Source: Brachionus koreanus (lineage: Eukaryota; Rotifera; Eurotatoria; Ploima; Brachionidae). From it: a DNA stretch of 22,755 bases. The notes under the pieces were generated by a model. The model saw only the letters and a program-made list of their open reading frames with translations. It made no database searches and was not told the origin of the DNA. Numbering within the stretch: position 1 is the first letter of the stretch; each line of letters begins with the position of its first letter. A program made the position numbers and the translations under genes. The stretch lies in the NCBI GenBank assembly GCA_016987375.1, contig PJRA01000288.1:109153-131907 (forward strand), read 5' to 3'. Shown here one piece after another: positions 1 through 9,988 of the stretch.

Positions 1-82
1 TTCTGTCATAACTCGTGTCAAAATATGAAAAATAAATTATCAAAAAATTACTCAAGAATTTTTAGATATTATTTAACGAATA

Positions 83-271
83 CCGTATTTCATCAATTAA
101 AAGAAAATATATTCATTTTTTTCTTTCTATTGAAAACAAGAAAAATCATGTTTATTAGAAGGCAAACGTCTGGTGAATTTTTTTTTAAACAAGGAAAATT
201 TTTTTGAGAAAAGCAACTCAAATAAAAGGAAATTCTTCTATTTGTGGTAGCTTGTTTTTGATGAAATACGG
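83..271. mobile_element. MITE, Tc1/mariner-like: 14-bp perfect TIRs with TA target duplication
   Basis: The sequence TA|CCGTATTTCATCAA at 81-96 is repeated in exact reverse complement as TTGATGAAATACGG|TA at 258-273. This gives a 189-bp element with 14-bp perfect terminal inverted repeats and flanking TA, the signature of Tc1/mariner-class insertions. The interior is AT-rich and has no transposase; open frames in it have no resemblance to a protein. It is probably a non-autonomous deletion derivative. A 16-bp perfect inverted match at this spacing is unlikely by chance even in AT-rich DNA, and the repeats themselves are only moderately AT-rich. Confidence 0.72.
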
Positions 272-816
272 TAATAGAACCAATGGCAAAATCAAATAGT
301 TGAGAAAAAAGTTTTGGATTTTTGTACTCAATACTGATAAATAGCTTTGTGATCGAGAAGTCAATGTTAAAATTCAATTCATTTAACTTGCTTTATTCAA
401 TAATATAAATTTAATTTTTATAGATTTTGCTAAAAAAATTAATTTTTCAATATTAATTTTTTTTCTAATTTGTATAAAATATTGTTAATTTTTTTTTTTC
501 ATTTATTTTATCTTTGCTCTTGTTCAATTAATCAAAATACTGAAATAAAAATTTCTTTTAAAGTTGTTGGTCGCATATTTTAAATTATTGTTAAGTGACC
601 AACTGCTCACAAAATATAATTGACCACAAGGAGGAGGGCCTAGGGTCGAGAGAGGTATAAAAAACATAAGTACAGAGAATTTAACATAAACTTTATTCAA
701 ATTCAAAAAAATGAGAAAAGCACAATTTAGTCTTTCATTCATTTTTCTTTCTTCTTTTTTTACTGACTAGACCAGAATAATCATAGCTATCAAATAAACA
801 ACACGACATTAAATTA

Positions 817-936
817 TTAACATATTTTAAATTTTTTACTGATCCCATGAATATTTTCGTTTACAAAATCTTCAATATCCTGATACAAGTTTATATCCGA
901 AACTTTTATTATCCCGGTTTCTTCCAGACTGAACAT
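817..936 (-). pseudogene. Coding-like fragment of unknown origin (39 codons)
   Basis: On the - strand an ATG at 936 opens a frame of 39 codons with varied, protein-like composition (for example KVSDINLYQDIEDFVNEN). A second frame over the same DNA is also open and protein-like (AIFKDQIEHVQSGRN), which suggests a frameshifted relic rather than a live exon. I do not recognise the family. It could equally be an exon of a neighbouring - strand gene, or chance. Confidence 0.25.
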
Positions 937-2399
937 GTTCTATTTGGTCCTTGAAAATCGCATATAGGATATCTAATTTTCATTTTATTTTTTTATTCAT
1001 TAGCAAAATTTTATGTGAATTTTACTAGTTTTAAAAATAAAAATCAATTTTTATTTTCACAATGTCTAAATAACTAATAAAAATGTTTTATTCACAAGTT
1101 ATTTTTTTTAAGTTTTTTTTTTACCTCTCTCATTTGAATCCAACTTAAAAAGGACTGGTAGATACTGCAGAAATAACGGTTTCATACAATTTCCTAGAGA
1201 CACTAGGTCATGTTTCATTTAAGTTCCCTGTTGCATATTATGCAAGAAAATAAAGTATTTTAAAATCAATATTCAAAGTGCATGATATTTTAAGATACAG
1301 ATTTAAGTAATTAAATAAATCAGCTGCAAGACCAACTAGACAAACCGATTTGAATTCTCTTATTATCATTTAATATTTATCAGTCTTAATTATAAAAATG
1401 TTCTAGATAAATAAAATTATCCTATTCTCTATTGGCATGATTGCAACAATGAGCACTTAATGTGTATGATAAAAATTAAAACACTTAAGAGAATAAAACA
1501 CAAGTACTTTTTGCTCAAACAATTAAATTAGAAAAAATTAAATCAACTAATTAAATATATAATATTTAATATTGAATGCTTTGTTGTTGGCTCAGTATTG
1601 ATTTTGTCAATTCAACTTTTGCATTTGACTAGAGCTTTTTTTTTCTTATTGTAAAAAGAGCTAAAATTTTATTTGAAAAAAATATCTATATCTGATCTGA
1701 ATATTTTGTTGTTGTTGTTGATCAGGAAAATGTTTAACAAATAGCACAATCAATTGATTAGCTGTAATTATTATTTCATGTGTGGTATGCCGCTGTGATG
1801 AATTTAAGTCACAAAATTAGTCAAACAAATAGTCGGATATAAAATTAATTTCATTTTTGGCATCAGAGTTTTTATTGTTAATGTCAAATGAATAATTTAA
1901 AAATAAAATCTAAAGAGAAATGTTCTAGCCCAAATTTGAAACCAGACAAAAATAAAAAATTTGCATTTTAAACAAGAGTCAAATTTCAATCGAAAGAAAA
2001 ATATATATGCTCACAGATAAGATCACGAGAGGTTTAGAAATTTTCAAAAAATATTTTTTAATTAACTAGAATAAAATAGGCAAAACTGTTTTTTTTTTTT
2101 CAATATTTGTTTATTCAGTCTTTTAAATTGACACAAAAGCATGACTAAAATGTTCTTACAAATTTTTAAGAGCAATCACTCCTAGCCAAAAACTAACAGT
2201 AGGAGACTTTATTTTTAATCTGTGTAAATTATTGATTTTTTCTCTCTCTCTCATTTTTTCGTATCTTTCAAAATATCGAGTTTAATTTCAACCTAATTTA
2301 TTATTATAATTAGAAGCTTAGTAATAATTTTGGCCGTACTTATATTTTCTTTGCTCGGTTGTTAGAAATGAAAGCTAATCGTAAAAATTTTTGAATATA

Positions 2400-2419
2400 T
2401 TTGCTATTACTTTATTTAG
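2400..2419 (+). promoter_or_regulatory. Splice-acceptor-like sequence just before the distal start codon
   Basis: A pyrimidine-rich tract ending TTTATTTAG lies 9 nt before the ATG at 2429. It looks like a genuine 3' splice site. If used, the coding exon would begin at 2420 with a 9-nt leader, and the 5' UTR would come from an upstream non-coding exon or from a trans-spliced leader. The alternative is a chance AT-rich match in an unspliced leader. Confidence 0.45.
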
Positions 2420-2428
2420 ATAGAGAGA

Positions 2429-2518
2429 ATGTCTCGCAATCAGAATGGCGGAGACGAGCCGGTGCCCAGGACCGAGCTCGAAGAAATTCAAATTCAGACT
2501 AACATGGCCCAAAACGAG
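2429..2518 (+). CDS. SNAP25: SNAP-25 alternative first coding exon (distal, isoform A)
   Basis: This exon encodes the first 30 residues of isoform A, beginning MSRNQNGGDEPVPR and ending in ...MAQNE. SNAP-25 is the Qb/Qc-SNARE that pairs with syntaxin and synaptobrevin to fuse vesicles with the plasma membrane. Seen: the ATG at 2429, a clean 90-nt frame, and the donor GAG|GTAAAA at 2518/2519. Joining in phase 0 to the exon at 19309 recreates the conserved ESLESTRRM junction of animal SNAP-25. The stretch VPRTELEEIQI closely resembles the start of the first SNARE helix in insect SNAP-25. The exon is about 57% GC, far above its surroundings. A stop (TAG, 2417-2419) lies in frame just upstream, inside a splice-acceptor-like sequence, so the start is fixed. 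The full isoform would be 212 aa, the same length as the fly protein. The join over 16.8 kb is inferred; no transcript was seen. Confidence 0.93.
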
Positions 2519-2521
2519 GTA

Positions 2522-3557
2522 AAAAAAATTAACTTTATTCATCATCATCATAAATCCGAAGCCATGTATCTTTAATTTGTTTGTTCTCATCAATTGATAA
2601 ATATAATGCTGTTTAATTTAGGAAATAAATTAAGTTTGATTATTTAGTTAATAAGGAAAAATTAGGAGATTTTTTTATTTTATAAGAATAGAAAATTTCT
2701 TCCCCAAAGAATTTCCAAAAATCTGAAATGCGATAAGAGTCTATATAAATATAATATTTTTTTATTTCATTTGCTTGTGATTTAATCTCATTTGACATGA
2801 TAAAACTAGTTTTTAATTGACTGCTTAGACCATTTAGATTAAATTTATTTGGTGACAACAAAAAAAAATTCATGTTAATTTCTTCGCATTAATGACAAAC
2901 TTTTAGGCTTTTGAATTTTTATTTTAATTAAAATAGCAAGGTTTAAATTGACACTTTTATTTTAAAACAGTAGATAGGACCAATATTTTTTTATTTATTT
3001 CATTGATCACTTTTATTTAAAAAGGACAAAATACTATTTTTTTATTAAACAGAAAGAAAAAAACATTAAGACATTTTTGTTCACGATGGCATTTAATCAA
3101 CATGCTTAAGACAAAAATTAACGAAAAATTGTGCAATACTCAATAACAAATTATTATTTTTACAAGATTTACAATTAGAATTTTATTTTGTTTGTTTGAG
3201 ATTCAGATACTGGTCACTGTAACAGAAAAAAGGTTTGCTGAACTCATTATCAGCCCCTCAAATATTGATTATCAAGCAAAAACGTAGAAAAAAAACTACT
3301 TATCAGAATTTTACTAAGCAAAATTCCAGTAAACTTGTTTTTAAAATATATCATCATCATGTAACTAAATTATATCATCTGACTAATGCAATTATCAAAA
3401 AAAAAATTCTATTTTAATCCTAGCTAGCAAGAATTTTATTTTATTTTTTTTTATTGGCATCATCCTCGTGGTGTTTACTGAATAAATATATATAATTGTC
3501 CCGAATCTCAAAAATTAGACGCTTCTTAATGCTCATATAAACATCTAGCATCTATAG
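2522..3557. other. Intron segment, no gene recognised
   Basis: AT-rich intronic DNA with a short ATC/CAT microsatellite near 2540-2552. Small open frames here use non-ATG starts and have low-complexity, N/K/F/I-rich translations. I see no conserved feature. Confidence 0.6.
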
Positions 3558-3755
3558 CTCATATTTGATTTTGATAAAGATCATTGGCCTGCAAATTCAA
3601 CAGATCTAAATCCATTAGATTATTACTTTTGAAATGCAGTCGTATCAAATATGCATATAAAGCCTGATACTAGTCAAGAGGAATTAAAATTTGAAAAGTT
3701 AAGACGTTTTAATTAGAGCTGTCGGAATGGCAAATAGAAACTATTGTCATAAATA
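3558..3755 (+). pseudogene. Mariner-type transposase C-terminal relic
   Basis: The + strand reads DKDHWPANSTDLNPLDYY, the well-known third catalytic block of mariner-family DDE/D transposases (WP..SPDLNPLDY), with the last acidic residue as Asp at 3618-3620. The expected Trp two residues later is a TGA stop (3630-3632). The frame continues with KPDTSQEELK, also typical, until about 3706; a shifted frame then ends the protein near 3755. Only the last quarter or so of the enzyme is present, with at least one stop and one frameshift, so it is dead. It lies inside the giant SNAP-25 intron. The Asp-ending motif differs from the Glu-type transposase at 21787-22726, so a different element is involved. 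Confidence 0.8.
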
Positions 3756-6700
3756 AATATTATTGTCAAAAGTTTTGTTTAATTTTTTTTTTTAAATCAA
3801 ATAATGCATAAATTGTGTTGTATAGAAAGCTTAGTTATTAATCTTTAAAAAAATACCTAAGCCAAAAAAGTTAATAAAGGATACATCTAGATGTTAGACG
3901 TTGATCTTAACATTGAACTTAATTTTTTCAAAGGTTAAAAATTGGTTCCGTAAATTCAACATTGTGCAATAAACCTAGTCGCATCAACTACCAAAGTTTG
4001 TTAATAATGTGCAAACTCTCTGCAAAATGCACTACACTCAAATACATTAAGATTGTTTTTTGCCAAATTAATAGAGTAATAATACAACTATGAATGTTGC
4101 TCAAGACCAATTTTTATCCTTTGGGAAAAGAGCAATAAGATTTTTTACTTTTAGTTTTGTTCTATTTTACCAAATTTCACAGAGGCCTAAACTAGATTAA
4201 TTTTTAGAGCTCGGCTATTTAAAAGAATATAATACTTGTATTAATCATTCAGTAACCCTCATTATATTCTGGTAGCAGCTATTTATTTTTTTTTAAATTA
4301 ACATTTACATTTTTTTAAAATTATTAGATTTTCAAATTTCTTTTTTAAAATAAATTATTAAAAAAATTGGAATTTTTAATAGTAAAAATTGATTGAGAAA
4401 AACAAAAAAGCTCATGATAAATATGTTGGCTTTATTGATGTTGTAATGAAAAGATTATAATGCCCAAAAAATTCTAGTATTGGAATTAATTTCAATAAAG
4501 GATAAAACTGTAAAATAGTTTAGAATTAAATACATTAGTAAATAGGTTCTGGAGGAACTAAGTTTTATAACCAAAAATAGAAATAAAATATTATGTTTGC
4601 TATGCTGCTTTGAACTAAAATATCAATATCAAGATGTATCACATCATATCATTGCATGTTTCATTAAGAAACTCTAAGATCGACTAAAATTGATAATGTA
4701 GAAGGCTAAGACTTGAAAACACTACTAAATCTTCATATCCTATAAAAAAATTAGAACACTTTTCATTCGAATATTCTTAAGATCATTAAGTATATTTAAC
4801 TACAAATTTGTTTAATAATTTTCTAAAATTAATGGGTTTTGTTTAATTCTATAAATTGCTCTATTACAAGTTAGCGTTGGACAAAATAAAGTGTAAATCT
4901 AAACTTAAAAGTCTATTAAGAAAAAACAATTTATTCAAATTTTGAGTTAAAAAGAAAAAATAGAATAATTATTAGTTATAATAATTATTATTTAAACACA
5001 AATCGAACAAAATTATTAATAAATTTTTTATATATTAAAATTTACTAAAATAAAAAAAAATTCAAAAATAATGCAAAATACTTTGTTGTGTCTTTTTTAC
5101 TTAAAATAGTTTTTTTTTTTCTATCTAGAAAAAAGACAAAAAATGAAACATCAATACGATTTAAATAGGACTATTGATTTAATTTCCTAAAATAAAAGAA
5201 AGCAAAAGTTTTATTTTAGATGCAGCAAAATATATTGCAGTATTTTTTATATTATTATATTATTAAATTTTAATTTATCAAAAAAGAAAAAATTTATCTC
5301 TTATTTTTTTTAAAGCTTAAAAAGCATTAATTGAAAAATATTGATAATATAGAACATTATTTATTTTTTGAATTTTTAATAGTTTTGTTATATTCATTCA
5401 TACTAGAATTTTTTTTGAAAATTCAAAATCAACTGCTGACAAAAATAAAGTTTAATTATTTGCCTAAGAATTAACGATTTTATCAATTTTTGTGAAAAAC
5501 TAAACAATACTTTTCCTTAAATGTAGAAAACTAAATACACTAATTAAAATAAACTAGTTTTATTGAAATGATTATTAAAAAAAAGTGTACCTGGGCAAAA
5601 TGGCAAGAAAATTTTTAAATTTTTTTTTGTACATCAAATAATTTGAGAGTGTATTTTTAATTTTTGGAAAAATTGCACAAAAAATCTAAAAATATGAAAA
5701 TCTAAAGTTATATAATTTTTTTATTCAGCCGTGTAACTGCAATTTAAGCGAAAAAATTTGGTTTTAAACACAGGTCTTAAATATTCTGCTTAAATGTACC
5801 ACAAAATCATTTAAAAATCTAAATATTAAGGAAATTTTTCAAACCAGAATTATGGCACTTATATAATATGAACAAAAATATTAAATTTAATTGAATATAT
5901 ATTGAAATATTCAAAAATAAATTAACTTTAAGCTATCATATATTTTTTTTAATTATTTTAATACAAAAAATTTTGAAATATTTACCCATAGGACAATGCC
6001 AAACGGCTTTGTGCCTTCATTTAAGTCCCCATTTCAAAAAAGATGTTATAAAAGAAATTGTTAAAGAAATACTATAAATGAATAAATGTTCTATTTTTAG
6101 CGTAATTTAAAAATAGAAAATTCGTTTGAATGATATGATTGATTGACTGGAATCTAAATAATGATAATTAAGAAATTGTTATTTTTTTCCCAGCTCCCAT
6201 AACTACACTTTTATCAGCATCTCTCCACAGTTTATCGACTGTGGCTTATCACTATAATTATTATTTATTAATACTAGAAAGCTCAATTTCAACCTCATCG
6301 TACCTTTTTCATTAATATTTTTCTCTTTAGCAAATGATCAATAATCATAATTGTTTGATTGAATCAGAGCAGAGTAAAAAAAAAAAATTTATTCAAAAAT
6401 AATTTTCTAATGTCACCCGATCTAACATTTCTCAAGACATGTCAAACATTTAAGTGTCTGAAAATAAAATTTAGATATAAAACTTTTAAATTTAAATCGG
6501 ATAAGCTGTTTCACTTAGTGTTCGACGGAAACTAGTGCTTTTGACAGAGAATAGAATTTTAGGTCTTGGAGAAAAATCTATTGATTAAAAACAAACCTAT
6601 TTTGAAGCATTTATTTTTCAATTGATTCTGTTAATTATTAGTTTCAAATTGTTCTCTATTTGGGGACAAATATTCCACTGGGTAATATTCTTATGAATGT

Positions 6701-7416
6701 TCTTGTGACTAGAATTTGAGAAAATCGAATTAACTAAAACTTGTTTTGAACACAAAGCGGCACAAATTGACAAAAATCTTCCGCTATTTTAAAGCATACA
6801 TTTTAAATAGAATTTGATTTTTATTTTCAAGGCATTCGGAAACTTTGTATTGATTCTCTCTTATTTCTCTCTCTCTCTCTCTTTCTCTCTTGTTCTTTTG
6901 AAAACAAAAACTTTAATAAAATTTTTAAGAGAAATTACTTCAAGTAGTTTTATATAATGTTTCAAAATCAATCTAAATAGAGTTTAATTAAAAGCAAATA
7001 GTTATCATTGCAGTGTCAATAAATCCCAATTGACGTAGTTTTCTAATTAAATTTTTGATCGACTTTGCAATCAGTTTTCTTAAGCTAGTCGTTCAAAAAT
7101 TTTAATAGAAATTCTGAATAAGAATTTGTAATTGGCAAAATTAGGCAAAACTAACAAAAAAAAATTTGTTCTCACAATTTTATTCCAATCACGAAATTGA
7201 GCATTTTTTAATTAGTAAAAAAAAATTAAAGAAAACTATATATACAAACAAATCATAAGCATTTATTCACAATAAATAAATAAATTTATTTTACTCTTAT
7301 TCTAAATTGATTGTTTTTTTTTTAAATAATAAAAATAGATCGAATTCTAATATTTTTTTTTTCTCAAAACAAACAATTAAACTATCACCCAGCTAGTTTG
7401 TAATACCATTATTATA
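3756..7416. other. Intron segment, mostly featureless AT-rich DNA
   Basis: Long A/T runs with no protein family recognised. Notable items are a 7-bp perfect hairpin CCACAGT/ACTGTGG with a 6-nt loop at 6225-6244 and a TC-rich microsatellite at 6866-6890. A moderately GC-rich patch near 5995-6040 shows no convincing reading frame. Confidence 0.5.
6866..6890 (+). repeat. TC microsatellite
   Basis: An uninterrupted TC run of 17 nt, then a TT break and a further TCTCTCT run. Confidence 0.85.
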
Positions 7417-7586
7417 CAACAAAGTAAAATTTACAATCAAATTTCAAAATTTCAAATTACAAAATATGGTATTTGAAGTTTAAAAATTTCTCAAGTCTGC
7501 AATGCAATCAATTATGCATTAAATATGCATTAAAATTTTGAACATGTTTGAAATTTTGAAATTTGATCATAAATTTTACTCTGCTC
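7417..7586. mobile_element. TA-flanked fold-back element (MITE-like), long imperfect TIRs
   Basis: Positions 7424-7456 and 7547-7579 are reverse complements of each other at 31 of 33 sites. The pairing extends outwards with a few mismatches to about 7417 and 7586, where each side is flanked by TA (7415-7416 and 7587-7588). A loop of 90 nt contains two tandem copies of an 11-bp ATGCATTAAA(T/A) motif. Long arms, a small core and TA flanks fit a Tc1/mariner-type MITE. The arms are very AT-rich, which lowers the weight of the match, but its length makes chance unlikely. Confidence 0.6.
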
Positions 7587-9479
7587 TACTAAAGAGATTC
7601 AAAAAAAAATATATTAAATTAGTCCAAAATTAACTAGTTAGTTTAGTTTATTGAATTACTATAACACCGTGATCTACAGTCTGTTAATTACTATTTCAAA
7701 TTATATTAAAAGAATAAGAAAAATAAATTAAATTAAAAAAAGAGGTTTTTTAAGACTAGTCTTTTGTAATGGTATTTAAGGTTGTTTGACGTCTTCTCAT
7801 GTGTGTTTTGTCTCAAGTATCATGATACATGTATTGTTACATATATAATAAATAATAACTAATATGCATTTAACAAGTCGCCAGTAGTGTGTAAAATATT
7901 AGTCATTGACATTGAAAAATATAATCTTCTTAACTATTCAGAAAATAAAATGATCTTAGCTAAAAAAATAAAGAAATAATTCTATCACGCTTATTAAGAA
8001 TGAAAGGATTGATTAACGTGTTTTTTTTTCTAAAGAACGAACAAATACTAGAAAAAAGATAAAACGTAGGATATAATTCCTACAAGTCAAGCTTGCTATT
8101 TAGTCTTAATTGTATTATATTAGCGTTCCAAAAATTAGAACAAATTTTGGTAAAATTAAAAAAGGAATTATTTGAAAATTATTTAATTCAAGACTAAATA
8201 TTACTTTTCCTAAAATTGATAAATAAAGTATGTCACGAAAAATTAGAATCATACTTTTTTTTTCATTGGATTGTCTTACTATTCGATTAGTCAGTCATCA
8301 AAGAAAATAAATAAAATCCAGATTTTTTTTTATTTCTTTATTTTTTATTTATTCAAATATTGAAAAAAATCCAAAAAAAAAACAATTACTATCATTTAAC
8401 TGAACAAAAGTATAATAGTGTCTTATCAAAAAATTTTCTTATTTAAATATACATGATTAGCTAAGAGTTAAAAAAAATTGAACTAATCGCTTGCTTTAGG
8501 TAAGTTCTACAGTTTTTTTCATTTGTTATTTTCCTATATTATTTGTCGTGTTCTAATGTGACACAAAAATGTAAATAAGTCAAATTTAAATTTTTAATCT
8601 TAATTTTCAAACACTTCTAAATTAAATTATTTTAATTTTTGTTTATATACTAAATAACAAACATTAGCAAGGGGGCTGAAAAGAAAGTTTTTTTTATTTT
8701 TTTTTTTTGTTACTTCTGTAATCATACTCAAACAATTTTCTAAAAGGTTCTGTTTTTTTCTCAAGTTATCTAAACAAATTCACTTAAAATATTTAAGGTA
8801 GAACTCTTGTTTACAATTACTTTTTATGAAATTTTATTTCCTTATTTGCATTAGGTTACACATTTTTTCTAAATTAGCTTTTATCGTTTTATATATTCAA
8901 TATGATTATTACTATTCATTTTATTTTTTGGTTATATTATTTTTGCATCAACAATAAACAGAATTTTTCAAGTTTGAAAAATTTTTTTTCTTGAAAAACG
9001 AATGACTTCAAAGTCAACAAAAAAATCTGATTAGTTATGAAAACCCATTAATTTTTTTAAATAGATAAAAACAATCCAAATTGTTCATTTTTTTAAATGT
9101 GAATAAGGTTTGAAAACAAATTGTAATTAATATTTATTTTTCAAACAGTCATTAAAACTTTCTGACGTTAAGTAATAAGGCTTTGCTCTTTTTTTCTTTT
9201 CAATAAATAATTGTGGGGGAATATCCCAGGGTTTGTCCGAATAGCCTTCGCTTTCGTTTAAACCCTCAAATTTGAAAATTTTGAATTTTTACAAAAGAAA
9301 AAAGGAGTAAAAAAAGTAATAGATACAATTTACCTAAATGTATTAAAAGAATACTGAAAAACTTAAAGCTTATTGTAATACAAAGTTATAAATTGTAGAA
9401 AGAATATAAAAGTTTTTTTTTGAAATTAAGATAATAAAAAGGACTAGAGATTTAAAAGAATTGAATATTTCCTATTGTT
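7587..9479. other. Intron segment, no gene recognised
   Basis: AT-rich DNA. Two perfect 12-bp palindromes lie close together: AAGACTAGTCTT (7752-7763) and GTATCATGATAC (7817-7828). A GC-richer patch at 9212-9260 has no recognisable product in any frame. Confidence 0.5.
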
Positions 9480-9662
9480 TAATTTCGATTCATATTTGAG
9501 GTGGAAACAGTTGTTAAGCTTTGCTTTTGAAAACAAGGTAAAAAGGGGCATTGTCTTGTTAAAATATAAAGGCCTGATCTAATTTCATCATATCCATTTA
9601 TGTAAGGAAGTTATTTGCCGAAATATCAACATAACTGTGAGAATTAAGCTTTGTGTCAAATA
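9480..9662 (-). pseudogene. Tc1/mariner-superfamily transposase relic (second catalytic Asp block)
   Basis: The - strand reads TKLNSHSYVDISANNF followed after about 20 codons by QDNAPF. This matches the region of Tc1/mariner transposases that runs from the 'LNS..Y..IL..N..P' segment to the second catalytic Asp in QQDNAPxH; the Asp codon is at 9553-9555. The first Gln of QQD is a TAA stop (9559-9561) and another stop follows NFLT. Beyond QDNAPF the frame decays. The block is too short and damaged to assign to a subfamily. It lies in the SNAP-25 intron, opposite in orientation to the gene. Confidence 0.7.
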
Positions 9663-9844
9663 AAGAATAATTTTCTAGACCCCAAATTCTAAAAGTGTAC
9701 TTAATTCCAATAGATGTCGCAGCTCAACTGCGATCACAAATGGAAGTTATTTTTGCTTGCATTTATTTATTCATCTTATTTATTTTATTAATTTTGTATG
9801 TATGTATGAACTTAGCTATTTATTCAACTTTCCCTTTTGATTAG

Positions 9845-9988
9845 TCTATACTTCTTAGCTCCGTTGGAGCTGAAGCAACAAGTTCTCTGAGAGACTTAGC
9901 TAGCATTAGTTCGATGAGAGTTATTTTGTCTTTGAAGCATGTTGCTAAGCTTATCAAATTACAATATAAATATATGTTCCGACATTAG
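9845..9988 (+). pseudogene. Gag-like relic of a Ty3/gypsy-type retrotransposon
   Basis: A 47-codon open frame lies between TAG 9842-9844 and TAG 9986-9988. Its start, ILLSSVGAEATSSLRDL, resembles the capsid-region motif of many metazoan gypsy gag proteins ('FLS..G.....LLRDL', followed by a 'P..P' segment and a 'L...HY.PKP' segment). The downstream SLKHVAKLIKLQY fits the second part loosely. The frame has no ATG start and ends without the rest of gag, so it is a fragment. The assignment rests on a remembered motif, not on a search. Confidence 0.42.

Larger units (their letters stand above)
1..2399. other. Upstream region: MITE, a coding-like relic, otherwise AT-rich DNA
   Basis: Besides the MITE at 83-271 and the relic at 817-936, this stretch holds a small GC-rich patch at 628-656 followed by TATAAAAA (656-663), a (TTG)5 run at 1706-1720 and a (TC)6 run at 2241-2252. 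The TATA-like patch is 1.77 kb from the distal start codon and could belong to a leader exon, but no evidence ties them. I see no conserved gene. Confidence 0.5.

Noticed and set aside
25..377. Open frames of 60 and 94 codons on opposite strands
   Set aside because: They overlap the MITE and translate to low-complexity F/K/N-rich strings; the DNA is explained by the element.
524..742. 72-codon - strand frame with a PPPCGQL stretch
   Set aside because: No family recognised, AT-rich ends and no splice context; the GC-rich patch alone is not evidence of a gene.
1149..1253. 34-codon + strand frame (DTAEITVSYNFLETLG...)
   Set aside because: Protein-like, but too short, no start codon and no family recognised; expected occasionally by chance.
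2375..2593. - strand frame across the distal exon
   Set aside because: Antisense shadow of SNAP-25 exon 1a.
2640..2873. 77-codon - strand frame
   Set aside because: Composition typical of AT-rich noise, with no motif.
3235..3417. 60-codon + strand frame
   Set aside because: Starts on TTG, low complexity, no homology recognised.
6225..6244. Hairpin considered as a histone-type 3' stem-loop
   Set aside because: The stem and loop sequence do not match the histone consensus and no histone gene is nearby.
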